Positions 29,748 through 38,248 of a stretch of DNA of 64,000 nt are shown here, piece after piece (the first letter of the stretch is position 1; each line of letters begins with the position of its first letter). This stretch comes from an uncultured Eubacteriales bacterium. GTDB lineage: Bacteria > Bacillota > Clostridia > Oscillospirales > CAG-272. The DNA lies in assembly GCA_934371135.1 (NCBI GenBank), contig CAKRNO010000003.1, positions 41,883 to 105,882 of the forward strand, written 5' to 3'. The translations under genes were made by a program, and so were the position numbers. Below the pieces are notes generated by a model. The model saw only the letters and a list, made by a program, of their open reading frames with translations. It was not told the DNA's origin and searched no databases.

Positions 29748-31416
29748 CGGTGATGGATTCCTTCAGCTTTGTCAGGGCAATCTTGGTCTCTGCCGCGGTC
29801 TCCCCGAGCAGAGAGGCGATCTCCTGCACGATCCGCATTTGCTTGTCGACGACCTTATCGGCGATGTCGATCGTCTGCTCGCGGATCGTCTCTTTCTTCT
29901 TGCGCTCGTCCTCCTCGCTCGTCACATCACGCATGATGCAGATGAGCAGGTGGTAGGCGCGGTCATAGATGACCGTTTCTTCGACGGATTTCCCGTACTC
30001 GGCGAGGTACACGCGGCGGTCGCGCACGTCCTCCTTCGACTCCAGAACCTCGAGAAAGATCTTCGGGTCAAGGATGCGGACGACCAGGTCGCCGAGGATG
30101 TCGGACGCCGCGCGGATGTTCATGATCCGGCGCGCCGCGGTGTTGATCTGCTGCACCTCGAGCTTTTCGTTGAGGACGATGAGCCCGTTCGGCGTGTTGT
30201 TGACGATGCTGTCGGAGAAGCTCTCGGCTTTCTCCTTGAGGTAGGGCAGGCACATGGAGACCTCCGCCTTGCCCTGGAAGATGGCGATCGCCTTCTCCCG
30301 GCAGGTGTTGTACCCGCAGGAGCCGCAGTTCAGCTCATCCTCCGGGCGGGTCTTGCCCATCTGGCGCAGGATCTCGGCGAGCTCGTATTCCGAGGGCACC
30401 TGTGCCCGGCGCTCAATCAGGGTAAACTGCTTCTGCAGCTCCACAAAGTCGGGCTGCGGGACAGGGAAGTCCCGCTCACCGGCAAACCGCGCGACCGCCG
30501 TATAATCCTTGACGGGGGAGCGGTGGTACTTCTCCATGACGGGGCCGCCGATGCAGCTGCCGACGCAGGCAGACATCTCGATGAAGCAATGATGGATCTT
30601 CCCGCTCTCGATGTCGCGGAGCGCCGCCATGCAGTTCTCCACCCCGTCGATCGCGAGGTATGTATAGTCCGGGAGGGTCTCCGTCATGGTCTTCAGGATC
30701 CCGCCCGTGGTGGGGAAGAAGCGCGCCCGGCTCTCCGGGTCGGCATCCGTCTCGCGTTCAAGCGTGACGCCCGCGGCGGCGAACCACTCGGTCAGCTCCT
30801 CAAAGGTGAGGACGGCGTCCACGATCCCGTCGTAATACTCCGCCTCGTCTTTCTTGGCGACGCAGGGTCCGATGAAGACCGTCTTCGCGTTCGGGTAGCG
30901 GCGCTTCAGATCCGTGCAGTGCGCCTGCATCGGAGAGAGCACCTTGGCAAGGTAGGGGAGCTCCGCCGGAAAATACTTCTGGATGAGGAGATTGACGGAA
31001 TGGCAGCAGGAGGTGATGATGATATCCTGCCCCTCCTCGCGGAGCATCCGCTCGTATTCCCGCTTGACCATCGTGGCGCCGATGGCGGTCTCCTCCGCAT
31101 CGGTGAAGCCGAGCTTTTGCAGAGCGCGGCGCATCGCCCCGATGCCGACGCCGTCGTAATTGGCGACGAAGGACGGCGCAAGGCTGACATAGACCGGGTC
31201 GCCCGAGGCGAGGAGCACCTTGACCTTTTCGACCTCGCTCGTGATCTCCTTGGCGTTCTGCGGGCAGACGACGAAGCACTGACCGCAGAGGATGCACTCG
31301 TTCCCGATAATATGCGCCTGATTGCCCGAGAAGCGGATGGACTTCACCGGGCAATGGCGGATGCACTTATAGCAGTTTTTGCAGTTGGATTTTTTCAGCG
31401 TCAGACAGGTGGACAC
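29740..31416 (-). CDS. hydS: Sensory-type [FeFe] hydrogenase with PAS domain (HydS-like, group C)
   Basis: 558 residues. Two [4Fe-4S] motifs come first (CKNCYKCIRHC, CILCGQCFVVC). The H-cluster domain (about 60-340) has TSCCHS (from T135), GPCVAKK (C185) and SACVGSCIGG (C284, C288). A CGSCGYNTC...C iron-sulfur domain lies near 375-405. A PAS domain (about 415-510) and a C-terminal helix complete the protein. This order defines putative H2-sensing group C enzymes. The start is GTG, with AAAGGAG seven bases upstream. It is coupled to a PP2C phosphatase and preceded by two mini-ferredoxins. Confidence 0.9.
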   Translation of the reverse strand: MSTCLTLKKSNCKNCYKCIRHCPVKSIRFSGNQAHIIGNECILCGQCFVVCPQNAKEITSEVEKVKVLLASGDPVYVSLAPSFVANYDGVGIGAMRRALQKLGFTDAEETAIGATMVKREYERMLREEGQDIIITSCCHSVNLLIQKYFPAELPYLAKVLSPMQAHCTDLKRRYPNAKTVFIGPCVAKKDEAEYYDGIVDAVLTFEELTEWFAAAGVTLERETDADPESRARFFPTTGGILKTMTETLPDYTYLAIDGVENCMAALRDIESGKIHHCFIEMSACVGSCIGGPVMEKYHRSPVKDYTAVARFAGERDFPVPQPDFVELQKQFTLIERRAQVPSEYELAEILRQMGKTRPEDELNCGSCGYNTCREKAIAIFQGKAEVSMCLPYLKEKAESFSDSIVNNTPNGLIVLNEKLEVQQINTAARRIMNIRAASDILGDLVVRILDPKIFLEVLESKEDVRDRRVYLAEYGKSVEETVIYDRAYHLLICIMRDVTSEEDERKKKETIREQTIDIADKVVDKQMRIVQEIASLLGETAAETKIALTKLKESITDE

Positions 31417-31419
31417 GGG

Positions 31420-31683
31420 TTAACTCCTTTCCCTCTCGACGGCGGGCATGACGGTGTCCCGGAAAAAGTCGGCAAAGGTCTCGGGGGTGACGCCCGTATA
31501 AATGTCGTCACCGACCGTGACCGTCACGCCGACGCGGTTGCACTTACCCGTGCAGAAGCTGCCCGAGAGTACAATTTCGTCTTCGAGGTGGTTCTTCTCT
31601 ATGGCTGCCTCCATCATGGAGACAATCGTCGGGGCACCCTTCAGATGGCAGGAGCTGCCGACGCAGACCTGTATGAATACCAT
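31420..31683 (-). CDS. Small thioredoxin-fold [2Fe-2S] ferredoxin
   Basis: An 87-residue protein matching the isolated NuoE/HndA-type [2Fe-2S] domain: C7 and C12 (CVGSSC), C44 and C48 (CTGKC). It presumably carries electrons to or from the adjacent [FeFe] hydrogenases. It ends 3 bases before the HydS GTG. Ribosome binding is weak, so it may be coupled to the preceding copy nine bases upstream. Confidence 0.9.
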   Translation of the reverse strand: MVFIQVCVGSSCHLKGAPTIVSMMEAAIEKNHLEDEIVLSGSFCTGKCNRVGVTVTVGDDIYTGVTPETFADFFRDTVMPAVERERS

Positions 31684-31692
31684 AGCGTTTCG

Positions 31693-31932
31693 TCACGCCT
31701 TGGCGAGGATTTCTTTCTCGAAGAACGCCGTCGTCGTTTCGGGGGAGACGGAGAAGAACGCGTCGTCCACCGTCACGCAGACGCCCTCCTGGCATCTGCC
31801 CATGCAGAAGGTGCCGCCGAGCTCGACCTTGTCTTTCAGCCCGTTCTCGGAGATGAGGTACTGGAGGGTCTCGACGACCTGACGGGCGCCCTTGAGGTGG
31901 CAGGAGCTACCGATACAAACCGTAACTTTCAT
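31693..31932 (-). CDS. Small thioredoxin-fold [2Fe-2S] ferredoxin, paralogue
   Basis: A 79-residue paralogue of its downstream neighbour, with C6 and C11 (CIGSSC) and C43 and C47 (CMGRC). The shared SSCHLKGA segment shows a local duplication. The ATG at 31932 follows AAGGA. It is the first gene after a hairpin that may partly terminate the adhE transcript. Confidence 0.9.
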   Translation of the reverse strand: MKVTVCIGSSCHLKGARQVVETLQYLISENGLKDKVELGGTFCMGRCQEGVCVTVDDAFFSVSPETTTAFFEKEILAKA

Positions 31933-31966
31933 AATTCTTCATTCCTTTTCTGTCATGTTGTGATGC

Positions 31967-32000
31967 GTAATAAAATGCGCCGGGCGATACCGCCCGGCGC
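31967..32000 (-). terminator. Terminator or attenuator between the kinase-like gene and the mini-ferredoxins
   Basis: A perfect 10-bp stem (31977-31986 with 31991-32000, loop of four) is followed on the minus strand by ATTTTATT. It may separate rex-adhE-kinase from the hydrogenase genes or reduce read-through; no strong promoter is seen right after it. Confidence 0.6.
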
Positions 32001-32012
32001 GGCGGAGCTGGT

Positions 32013-32762
32013 TTATTCGTAATCGACGACGTTGACCCAGGAGAGCAGGAACTGGCGCTCTTTCTCATTGCCCTTCACGGACTGAGAGGCGGCGACGATC
32101 GGCATCCATTTCTGCACATACTGCTTGGCGGTATCGCTCTTTTTGCAGAACAGGTCGAGGTAGGCGTTCGCCCCTTCGATGTCCCCGGCGAGCCAGAACA
32201 GCAGGTAGGTGCGCGCGACGTCTGCGGAGGCGTTGCCCTGCGTGACGTGCGACCAGTCGAGAATGTACGGAGTGCCGTCTTCGGTGATGATGATGTTCGA
32301 GGGGTTGAAGTCCCCGTGGCAGACCTTATTGTGCTTCGGCATACTCTCGAGGCGGGTATGCAGATCGTAGCGGGTGGTGGCGTCAAGATCGGCGGCGCTG
32401 ATCTTACGGTTCATCTTATCCTTCAGCTTGGTGAGCAGGGGGCAGGTGTGGCTGTGCACATCCATCTGGAGGTCCACCAGCAGCTCGAGGTACTCGTTCT
32501 TCTTCTCCGGGTTTTCCTCCATGAGCTGCGCGAGGGTCTTGCCCTTGATGTAATCCGAGACGATCGCCCACTTGCCGTCGATGGTGAGGACCTCTCTGAT
32601 CTTCGGGATGCGGATGCCGGTCTCCTCGATGCGCGCCTGGTTGAGCGCCTCGTTGAGGATATCCGCCTTGGAATAGTCACTGTCAAATACCTTGATGCAG
32701 TTGTCACCGTCGCGGTATACGGTCTTGTTGTTTCTTACCGCAATCACTCTGTCCAGTTTCAT
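32013..32762 (-). CDS. APH-fold phosphotransferase (kinase-like)
   Basis: A 249-residue protein with the aminoglycoside-phosphotransferase/choline-kinase fold. The catalytic loop is CHGDFNPSNIII and the metal motif YILDWSH; an N-terminal nucleotide-binding lobe has VYRDGDNCIKVFD. The start MKLDRVIAV at 32762 has AAAGGA close upstream; a GTG at 32777 is the alternative. The gene follows adhE by 18 bases. It is clearly paralogous to 37487-38248 (shared SDTA.QYVQKWMPIVAASQ near the end). The substrate is unknown; context makes a protein or small-molecule kinase opposing the PP2C phosphatase conceivable but unproven. Confidence 0.85.
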   Translation of the reverse strand: MKLDRVIAVRNNKTVYRDGDNCIKVFDSDYSKADILNEALNQARIEETGIRIPKIREVLTIDGKWAIVSDYIKGKTLAQLMEENPEKKNEYLELLVDLQMDVHSHTCPLLTKLKDKMNRKISAADLDATTRYDLHTRLESMPKHNKVCHGDFNPSNIIITEDGTPYILDWSHVTQGNASADVARTYLLFWLAGDIEGANAYLDLFCKKSDTAKQYVQKWMPIVAASQSVKGNEKERQFLLSWVNVVDYE

Positions 32763-32780
32763 CGTATCCTTTGACACTCC

Positions 32781-35492
32781 TTACTGTTTCTTTTTCGCGG
32801 CATTCTTGCGATACACGCGTTTGAAATCTTCGGTGCTCTCGGTCTCGATGACCTGCGTCTCATCCGGCTTCTCCACCTCGGTGAAGGTCTTGCCGTAGTA
32901 CGCGTCGAGGTACATCTGCTTGATCTCGCTCATGAGCGGGTATCTCGGGTTGGCGCCCGTGCACTGGTCGTCGAACGCCTGTTCGGTCATCGCGTCGAGG
33001 CGGGCGAGGAAGTCTGCCTCATCCGGCACATAGTCGCGGATGGTGGGCTTGATACCGACACGCGCCTTCAGGGCGTCGATGGCGGCGATGAGGTTCTCCA
33101 GCTTCTCCTGGTCGTTGGCACCCGTGATGCCGAGGTAGTCGGCAACCTCCGCGTAGCGGGCGAGGGTGTGCGGGTAAGCGTACTGCGAGAAGGTACCCAT
33201 CTTGGTCGGGACCTCTGCCGCGTTGAAGCGCAGCACCTCGTCAATCATGAGGGCGTTGGCGACACCGTGAGCGATGTGGTGGAAGGCGCCGAGCTTGTGC
33301 GCCATGGAGTGGCAGACACCGAGGAAGGCGTTCGCGAACGCCATACCTGCCATGGTGGCTGCGTTTGCCATCTTTTCTCTGGCTTCGATATCCCGCTGCC
33401 CGTTGTCATAGGCACGCGGCAGGTAGGTGAAGATGGTCTTCAGGGCGCGGAGCGCGAGACCGTCGGTGTAGTCGGTCGCCATGATGGACGCATAGGCTTC
33501 CAGCGCGTGGGTCACGGCGTCGATACCGGAGGCGGCAGTCAGACCGCGGGGCGCGGACATATGGAAGTCGGTGTCGATGATCGCCATCTTCGGCAGCAGC
33601 TCGTAGTCGGCGAGCGGGTACTTGACACCCGTGGACTCATCGGTGATGACGGCGAACGGCGTGACCTCGGAGCCGGTACCGGCAGAGGTCGGGATGGCGA
33701 TGAAGTATGCCTTTTCACCCATCTTCGGGAAGGTGTAGACACGCTTTCTGATATCCATGAAGCGCATTGCCATGTCGAGGAAGTTCACTTCCGGATGCTC
33801 GTACATGACCCACATAATCTTGCCGGCGTCCATCGCGGAGCCGCCGCCGAGGGCGATGATGACGTCCGGCGCGAACGCGGTCATCTGCTTGGCACCCTCT
33901 TTCGCGCAGGCGAGGGTCGGGTCGGGCGCGACGTCGAAGAAAGTCGCGTGCTGGATGCCGAGGGCATCGAGCTTATCGGTAATCGGCTTCGTATAGCCGT
34001 TGTGGTAGAGGAAGCTGTCGGTGACGATAAACGCCTTCTTCTTACCCATGACGCTCCCCAGCTCATCGAGGGCGACGGGCAGGCAACCCCGTTTCAGATA
34101 CACCTTCTCGGGTGCGCGGAACCAAAGCATATTTTCTCTCCTCTCGGCGACTGTCTTGATGTTGATGAGGTGCTTGACCCCGACGTTCTCGGAGACGCTG
34201 TTACCGCCCCACGAGCCACAGCCCAGCGTGAGCGAGGGCGTGAGTTTGAAGTTATAGAGGTCGCCGATACCGCCCTGGGAGGAGGGGGTGTTGACGAGGA
34301 TACGGCAGGTCTTCATGCGCTCTGCGAACTCGGCGAGTTTCGCCTTTTCGGTCGAGGCATTGAGGTAGATCGAGGAGGTGTGGCCGTAGCCGCCGTCCGC
34401 AATCAGGCGCTCTGCCTTGGCGAAAGCGTCCTGGATGTCCTTCGCACGGTACATGGCGAGGACAGGGGAGAGCTTTTCATGCGCGAATTCTTCGGAGAGA
34501 TCGACGCTCTCCACCTCGCCGATGAGGATCTTGGTCCCCTCCGGCACCGTTACCCCGGCGAGGGCGGCAATCTTCTGTGCGCGCTGACCGACGATTTTTG
34601 CGTTCAGGGCGCCGTTGATGATGATGGTCTTTCTGACCTTTTCGGTCTCCTCGGGGGAGAGGAAGTAGCAGCCGCGCGCCGCAAACTCCGTCTTGACGGC
34701 ATCGTACACGCCGTCGAGCACGATGACCGACTGCTCGGAGGCGCAGATCATACCGTTATCAAAGGTCTTGGAGTGGATGATCGAGTTGACGGCGAGCGTC
34801 AGGTCCGCCGTGTCGTCGATGATGGCAGGCGTGTTGCCGGCGCCGACGCCGAGGGCGGGCTTACCGGAGGAGTACGCTGCCTTGACCATGCCGGGGCCGC
34901 CGGTCGCGAGGATGATGTCGGCTTCCTTCATGATCAGGTTGGTCATTTCGAGCGAGGGGGCATCGATCCAGCCGATGATGCCTTCCGGCGCGCCTGCTTT
35001 GACCGCCGCTTCCAGAACGACTTTTGCCGCCGCGATGGTGGACTTCTTCGCTCTCGGGTGAGGGCTGATGATGATGCCGTTACGGGTCTTCAGGCAGATG
35101 AGCGTCTTGAAAATCGCCGTGGAGGTCGGGTTGGTCGTCGGGATGACGGCGGCAACGAGACCGATCGGCTCCGCGATCTTGCGGACGCCGTAAGCGGTGT
35201 CTTCTTCGATCACACCGCAGGTCTTGGTGTTTTTATATGCGTTGTAGATATACTCGGCGGCGTAGTGGTTCTTGATGACCTTATCTTCCACGACACCCAT
35301 ACCGGTCTCCTCGACCGCGAGCTTCGCGAGGGGGATACGCGCCCGGTTCGCAGCCTCTGCGGCAGCGAGGAAAATCGCGTCCACCTGTTCCTGGGTGTAG
35401 GTGGCAAACTTCCGCTGTGCCTCGCGGACACGGGCGATCGCCGCTTCGAGCGACTCCACACTGTCAACTGTCGGATAGATTTTTTCTTCCAT
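32781..35492 (-). CDS. adhE: Bifunctional aldehyde-alcohol dehydrogenase AdhE
   Basis: A 903-residue fusion that reduces acetyl-CoA to acetaldehyde and then to ethanol, oxidising two NADH. The N-terminal CoA-acylating aldehyde dehydrogenase (about 1-440) has the nucleophile in GMICASEQSVIV. The C-terminal iron-dependent alcohol dehydrogenase (about 455-870) has GGGSAMDAGK and the metal-binding histidines in CHSMAHKLGAFHHIAHG. AdhE assembles into spirosomes. The ATG at 35492 follows GAGGAG, 39 bases after the rex stop, so the redox sensor and its classical target are cotranscribed. Confidence 0.97.
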   Translation of the reverse strand: MEEKIYPTVDSVESLEAAIARVREAQRKFATYTQEQVDAIFLAAAEAANRARIPLAKLAVEETGMGVVEDKVIKNHYAAEYIYNAYKNTKTCGVIEEDTAYGVRKIAEPIGLVAAVIPTTNPTSTAIFKTLICLKTRNGIIISPHPRAKKSTIAAAKVVLEAAVKAGAPEGIIGWIDAPSLEMTNLIMKEADIILATGGPGMVKAAYSSGKPALGVGAGNTPAIIDDTADLTLAVNSIIHSKTFDNGMICASEQSVIVLDGVYDAVKTEFAARGCYFLSPEETEKVRKTIIINGALNAKIVGQRAQKIAALAGVTVPEGTKILIGEVESVDLSEEFAHEKLSPVLAMYRAKDIQDAFAKAERLIADGGYGHTSSIYLNASTEKAKLAEFAERMKTCRILVNTPSSQGGIGDLYNFKLTPSLTLGCGSWGGNSVSENVGVKHLINIKTVAERRENMLWFRAPEKVYLKRGCLPVALDELGSVMGKKKAFIVTDSFLYHNGYTKPITDKLDALGIQHATFFDVAPDPTLACAKEGAKQMTAFAPDVIIALGGGSAMDAGKIMWVMYEHPEVNFLDMAMRFMDIRKRVYTFPKMGEKAYFIAIPTSAGTGSEVTPFAVITDESTGVKYPLADYELLPKMAIIDTDFHMSAPRGLTAASGIDAVTHALEAYASIMATDYTDGLALRALKTIFTYLPRAYDNGQRDIEAREKMANAATMAGMAFANAFLGVCHSMAHKLGAFHHIAHGVANALMIDEVLRFNAAEVPTKMGTFSQYAYPHTLARYAEVADYLGITGANDQEKLENLIAAIDALKARVGIKPTIRDYVPDEADFLARLDAMTEQAFDDQCTGANPRYPLMSEIKQMYLDAYYGKTFTEVEKPDETQVIETESTEDFKRVYRKNAAKKKQ

Positions 35493-35531
35493 AATGCACT
35501 CCTCTGATTTATGTTCTGTTCATCATTGTGA

Positions 35532-36146
35532 TTAACCGATTTGATTGAGCTGCCCGGAGAGGGCAGCAAGGGATGACGCGAGATCCTCGTTCCGGACCAG
35601 CACGCCCTCCGGAGGACGCAGGCGGCAGCGCGAGAAATTCCACACGGCACGGATGCCGTTCTCCGTCATGAGGCGGAAGACCGCCTCCGCTTCTCCCTCC
35701 GGTACGGTGATGATCCCGATCGCGGGATGCTCCCGTGCGCAGAAGGCGGGAAAATCCGAGAGCGGCAGGACCCCGCCCGTGCACTTCGCCGGGTCGGTAT
35801 CGAACGCCGCAGAAACGGTCAGTGCGTATTCGGCAAAGCCGCCGTACCCGAGCAGCGCCTGCCCGAGCCGCCCGGCGCCGACCAGCACCGCCGTGTTCGC
35901 CGTGTGGGCGCGGAGGTAAGTGGCGAGGTGCGCCGTCAGCTCATCCGTGACGTATCCCACCTTGGGGCGCCCCGCACCGCTCACGGCGGCGAGGTCCTTC
36001 CGCACCTGCACTTCACCGAGCCCCAGTGCGTTGGCAATGGTGGTCGCGGACACCGTCCGCCCCACCCCCGATGCCGGATTGCGCAGATACCCGAGGTAGA
36101 GGGGGATGCGCTCCATCACCGGTTTGGTGACTCCCATTTTGTTCAT
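35532..36146 (-). CDS. rex: Redox-sensing transcriptional repressor Rex
   Basis: A 204-residue NADH/NAD+-sensing repressor. The N-terminal winged helix reads VSATTIANALGLGEVQVRKD. The Rossmann domain has AVLVGAGRLGQALLGY and the IGIITVPEG region. The start MNKMGVTKP at 36146 follows CAAAGGAGG. It is directly upstream of adhE. A convincing Rex operator was not found nearby, so autoregulation is not shown by sequence. Confidence 0.95.
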   Translation of the reverse strand: MNKMGVTKPVMERIPLYLGYLRNPASGVGRTVSATTIANALGLGEVQVRKDLAAVSGAGRPKVGYVTDELTAHLATYLRAHTANTAVLVGAGRLGQALLGYGGFAEYALTVSAAFDTDPAKCTGGVLPLSDFPAFCAREHPAIGIITVPEGEAEAVFRLMTENGIRAVWNFSRCRLRPPEGVLVRNEDLASSLAALSGQLNQIG

Positions 36147-36173
36147 GAGATCCTCCTTTGTCTCGCTCTTACA

Positions 36174-36253
36174 AGTATATTCTAGCGGAGGCACGGAGTT
36201 TTGGGAATAACGATTTTCGTATATCGATATATCATTGTCGATATAGCGAAAAT
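36174..36253 (-). promoter_or_regulatory. rex promoter region with an upstream imperfect palindrome
   Basis: On the minus strand a TATACT -10 box (36174-36179) lacks a good -35 box. Starting 34 bases beyond it is an inverted repeat, ATTTTCG.TATATCGA (36213-36227) with TCGATATAGCGAAAAT (36238-36253), holding a perfect TATATCGATATA core. Together this suggests an activator-dependent promoter, though the right arm also serves as the T-tract of the LysR terminator. Confidence 0.45.
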
Positions 36254-36281
36254 CCGGTCGTGCGGGGAGGCGCGCGACCGG
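36249..36281 (-). terminator. Terminator of the LysR gene
   Basis: A 7-bp stem CCGGTCG/CGACCGG (36254-36260 with 36275-36281) is followed on the minus strand by ATTTTCG, eight bases beyond the LysR stop. Confidence 0.55.
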
Positions 36282-36289
36282 GGTGACTT

Positions 36290-37216
36290 TCAGGACAGGT
36301 ATTTGCGCTTGGAGAGGCAGAGCTCGGTAATGAAAAGGTTATCGAGGGCGGTCAGGTGATAGTCCTTCGGATGGATGAGGACGTCGCGGTAGAGCTTGGT
36401 GTTGCAGGGGCACCGCTTCTGCACGAGGCGGTAGCGCTCGAGCAGCTCGTCCGGGACGGGGGCGACCCACATAAAGGTCTCCGGGTTGCAGGACAGGAGC
36501 TCGAACTGGCTGGCGCGCTCAAAGATGAAGACGCGGCGCCGCACGTTGTCGGGGATCTCCTCTTTGCGCACCTCGGAGAGGGAAAGGCTGGGGACGAACG
36601 GGTCGGCGTGCGTGAGCTCCATATACGGCGAGAGGTCGTCGAAGCCGACGGTTTCCTTCGCGGCGAGCGGGTGTTCCGCGCTCATGACGAGGACATAGGA
36701 AAACTCTGCGATGAGCTCGCCCTCCAGGTTTTTCTCGTCCAGCATCTCGCGGAAATAGCGGTCGTGGTGCGAGGCGTAGCGGATGATGCCGAGCTTGTAA
36801 TCGGCGTTCACGATATTGTTGATGGCGCGCAGGGCGTTCGTTTCCTTATAAAATACATCGACGGGCTCATCCTTCGGCAGCTTTTTGGTGAACGCCTCGA
36901 AGGCGCACGCGATATAGCTCGAGCGGGGGACGGAGACTGCGAATTTCTTTTTGCGCGCCTCGCCGTGGCGGAAGATCTCCTCCACCTCATCGACCTGGGA
37001 GAGGATGTTGCGCGCGTACTGCATGAAGCGCTCGCCGTCCGGCGTCAGGCGCATCCCCTTGGAGGTGCGCTCGAACAGCACGATGCCGAGCGAGAACTCC
37101 AGCTCCTTGATGGCGCGGCTGACATTCGGCTGTGCGACGTACAGCGCCTCCGCGGCACGGTTGATCGAACCGGTGCGCGCGACCTCGACGGCGTATTTCA
37201 GGTATTGCAGGTTCAA
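36290..37216 (-). CDS. LysR-family transcriptional regulator
   Basis: A 308-residue regulator. The winged helix-turn-helix (about 1-60) reads YLKYAVEVARTGSINRAAEA then LYVAQPNVSRAIKELE. A periplasmic-binding-protein-like effector domain of ~220 residues follows. The start is TTG at 37216, set by GGAGGA upstream and by the fit to the family N-terminus (NLQYLKYAVEVA). It is divergent from the kinase-like gene at 37487, the classical arrangement of a LysR regulator and its target. The effector is unknown; the paralogous kinase in the adhE operon suggests a link to redox metabolism. Confidence 0.9.
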   Translation of the reverse strand: MNLQYLKYAVEVARTGSINRAAEALYVAQPNVSRAIKELEFSLGIVLFERTSKGMRLTPDGERFMQYARNILSQVDEVEEIFRHGEARKKKFAVSVPRSSYIACAFEAFTKKLPKDEPVDVFYKETNALRAINNIVNADYKLGIIRYASHHDRYFREMLDEKNLEGELIAEFSYVLVMSAEHPLAAKETVGFDDLSPYMELTHADPFVPSLSLSEVRKEEIPDNVRRRVFIFERASQFELLSCNPETFMWVAPVPDELLERYRLVQKRCPCNTKLYRDVLIHPKDYHLTALDNLFITELCLSKRKYLS

Positions 37217-37270
37217 GTCCGGGTCCTCCTCTCGGGGTGGCGGCGGTCGCTTTGGTCGCCCTTTGCTCTC

Positions 37271-37299
37271 ATTGTAACATATTTTTTGTCCCGACACAA
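37271..37299 (-). promoter_or_regulatory. Promoter of the LysR gene
   Basis: On the minus strand TTGTGT and TACAAT with a 17-bp spacer. Confidence 0.7.
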
Positions 37300-37395
37300 C
37301 GCACAATTTCTCTAACTTTGACGAAAAAAAGGAAAAATGCCCGTGCGCTTTGTCCGAAACGCCGCTGGGCTGGTTGCGCCGCCGCCGAAAAGGGA

Positions 37396-37424
37396 TTGCT
37401 TTTATATGGTTTTTCCTTTATACT
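37396..37424 (+). promoter_or_regulatory. Promoter of the divergent kinase-like gene
   Basis: TTGCTT and TATACT with a 17-bp spacer; about 100 bases separate it from the LysR -35 box, room for a LysR binding site. Confidence 0.7.
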
Positions 37425-37486
37425 GAAAGAGGAAGACAGGGTGCCGCGCCGCGGCACCGGCAGTAACTATACAGGGGAGGCAGCTT

Positions 37487-38248
37487 ATGACTATGACCGG
37501 CGAGCAGATCATCGCGAAACGTACGAATAAGACCATTTACCGCGACGGGGATATGACCGTCAAGCTCTTTGACCCGACATACGCCGCGGCGGACGTGCTG
37601 AATGAGGCGGTCAATCTCGCGCGCGTCGGGGACGCGGACACCCCCTTACATATCCCGCGCCTGCGGGAGGTGACCAAAATCGACGGGCAGTGGGCAATCC
37701 TCTACGATTATGTGGAGGGGGAGTCCCTCGCCGACCTCATGCGCGAGCACCCGGAGAAGTACGGCGAGTACCTGAACCTGTTTGTGGAGCTGCAGATGCT
37801 CGTTCACCGTCAGAGCGTACCGCTTCTATCCGGGCTGCGTGACAAGATGCACAGCAAGATCAGCGCAAGCGGGCTCGACGCGACCCTGCGGTATGAGCTG
37901 CATACCCGTCTCGAGGGGATGCCGCGGCACTTTAAGCTGTGCCACGGCGACTTCAATGCCGCAAACATCATCATCACGGCGTCGGGGGACCCGTATATTC
38001 TCGACTGGTCGCACGCTACGCAGGGGAACGCCTCGGCAGACGTCGCGCGCACCTATCTCCTCTACTGTCTCCGGGGGATGACCGAGGAGGCGGAGCAGTA
38101 CCTCTGCCTGTACTGCCGGAAGAGCGACACGGCGCGTCAGTATGTGCAGAAGTGGATGCCCATCGTGGCGGCGTCCCAGCTCGTGAAGCGCAAGCCGGAG
38201 GAGCGGGAGTTTCTGACCTCGTGGGCGAGCGTGGTGGAATACGAATAA
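37487..38248 (+). CDS. APH-fold phosphotransferase (kinase-like), paralogue
   Basis: A 253-residue protein of the aminoglycoside-phosphotransferase/choline-kinase fold, with CHGDFNAANIII, YILDWSHATQGNAS and IYRDGDMTVKLFD. It is highly similar to 32013-32762 through the whole length, including ADVARTYLL and QYVQKWMPIVAASQ. The ATG at 37487 follows GGGGAGG; a second ATG six bases on is possible. Divergent LysR regulation is likely from the layout. The substrate is not known and there is no reason to assume antibiotic resistance. Confidence 0.85.
   Translation: MTMTGEQIIAKRTNKTIYRDGDMTVKLFDPTYAAADVLNEAVNLARVGDADTPLHIPRLREVTKIDGQWAILYDYVEGESLADLMREHPEKYGEYLNLFVELQMLVHRQSVPLLSGLRDKMHSKISASGLDATLRYELHTRLEGMPRHFKLCHGDFNAANIIITASGDPYILDWSHATQGNASADVARTYLLYCLRGMTEEAEQYLCLYCRKSDTARQYVQKWMPIVAASQLVKRKPEEREFLTSWASVVEYE

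Noticed and set aside
29839..35507. Very long plus-strand open frames opposite hydS and adhE (29839-32022, 33168-35507)
   Set aside because: They lie antisense to well-identified genes, are rich in Arg/Asp/Gly/Val from GC-biased third positions, and show no domain or ribosome binding site.
35493..35560. Rex operator (TTGTGAT...) between rex and adhE
   Set aside because: Only one half-site, TTGTGATTAA, is present; the matching inverted half is missing.
32013..38248. Aminoglycoside resistance genes
   Set aside because: The two APH-fold proteins share only the generic HGDF..N and DW motifs with resistance enzymes, and their context is metabolic.
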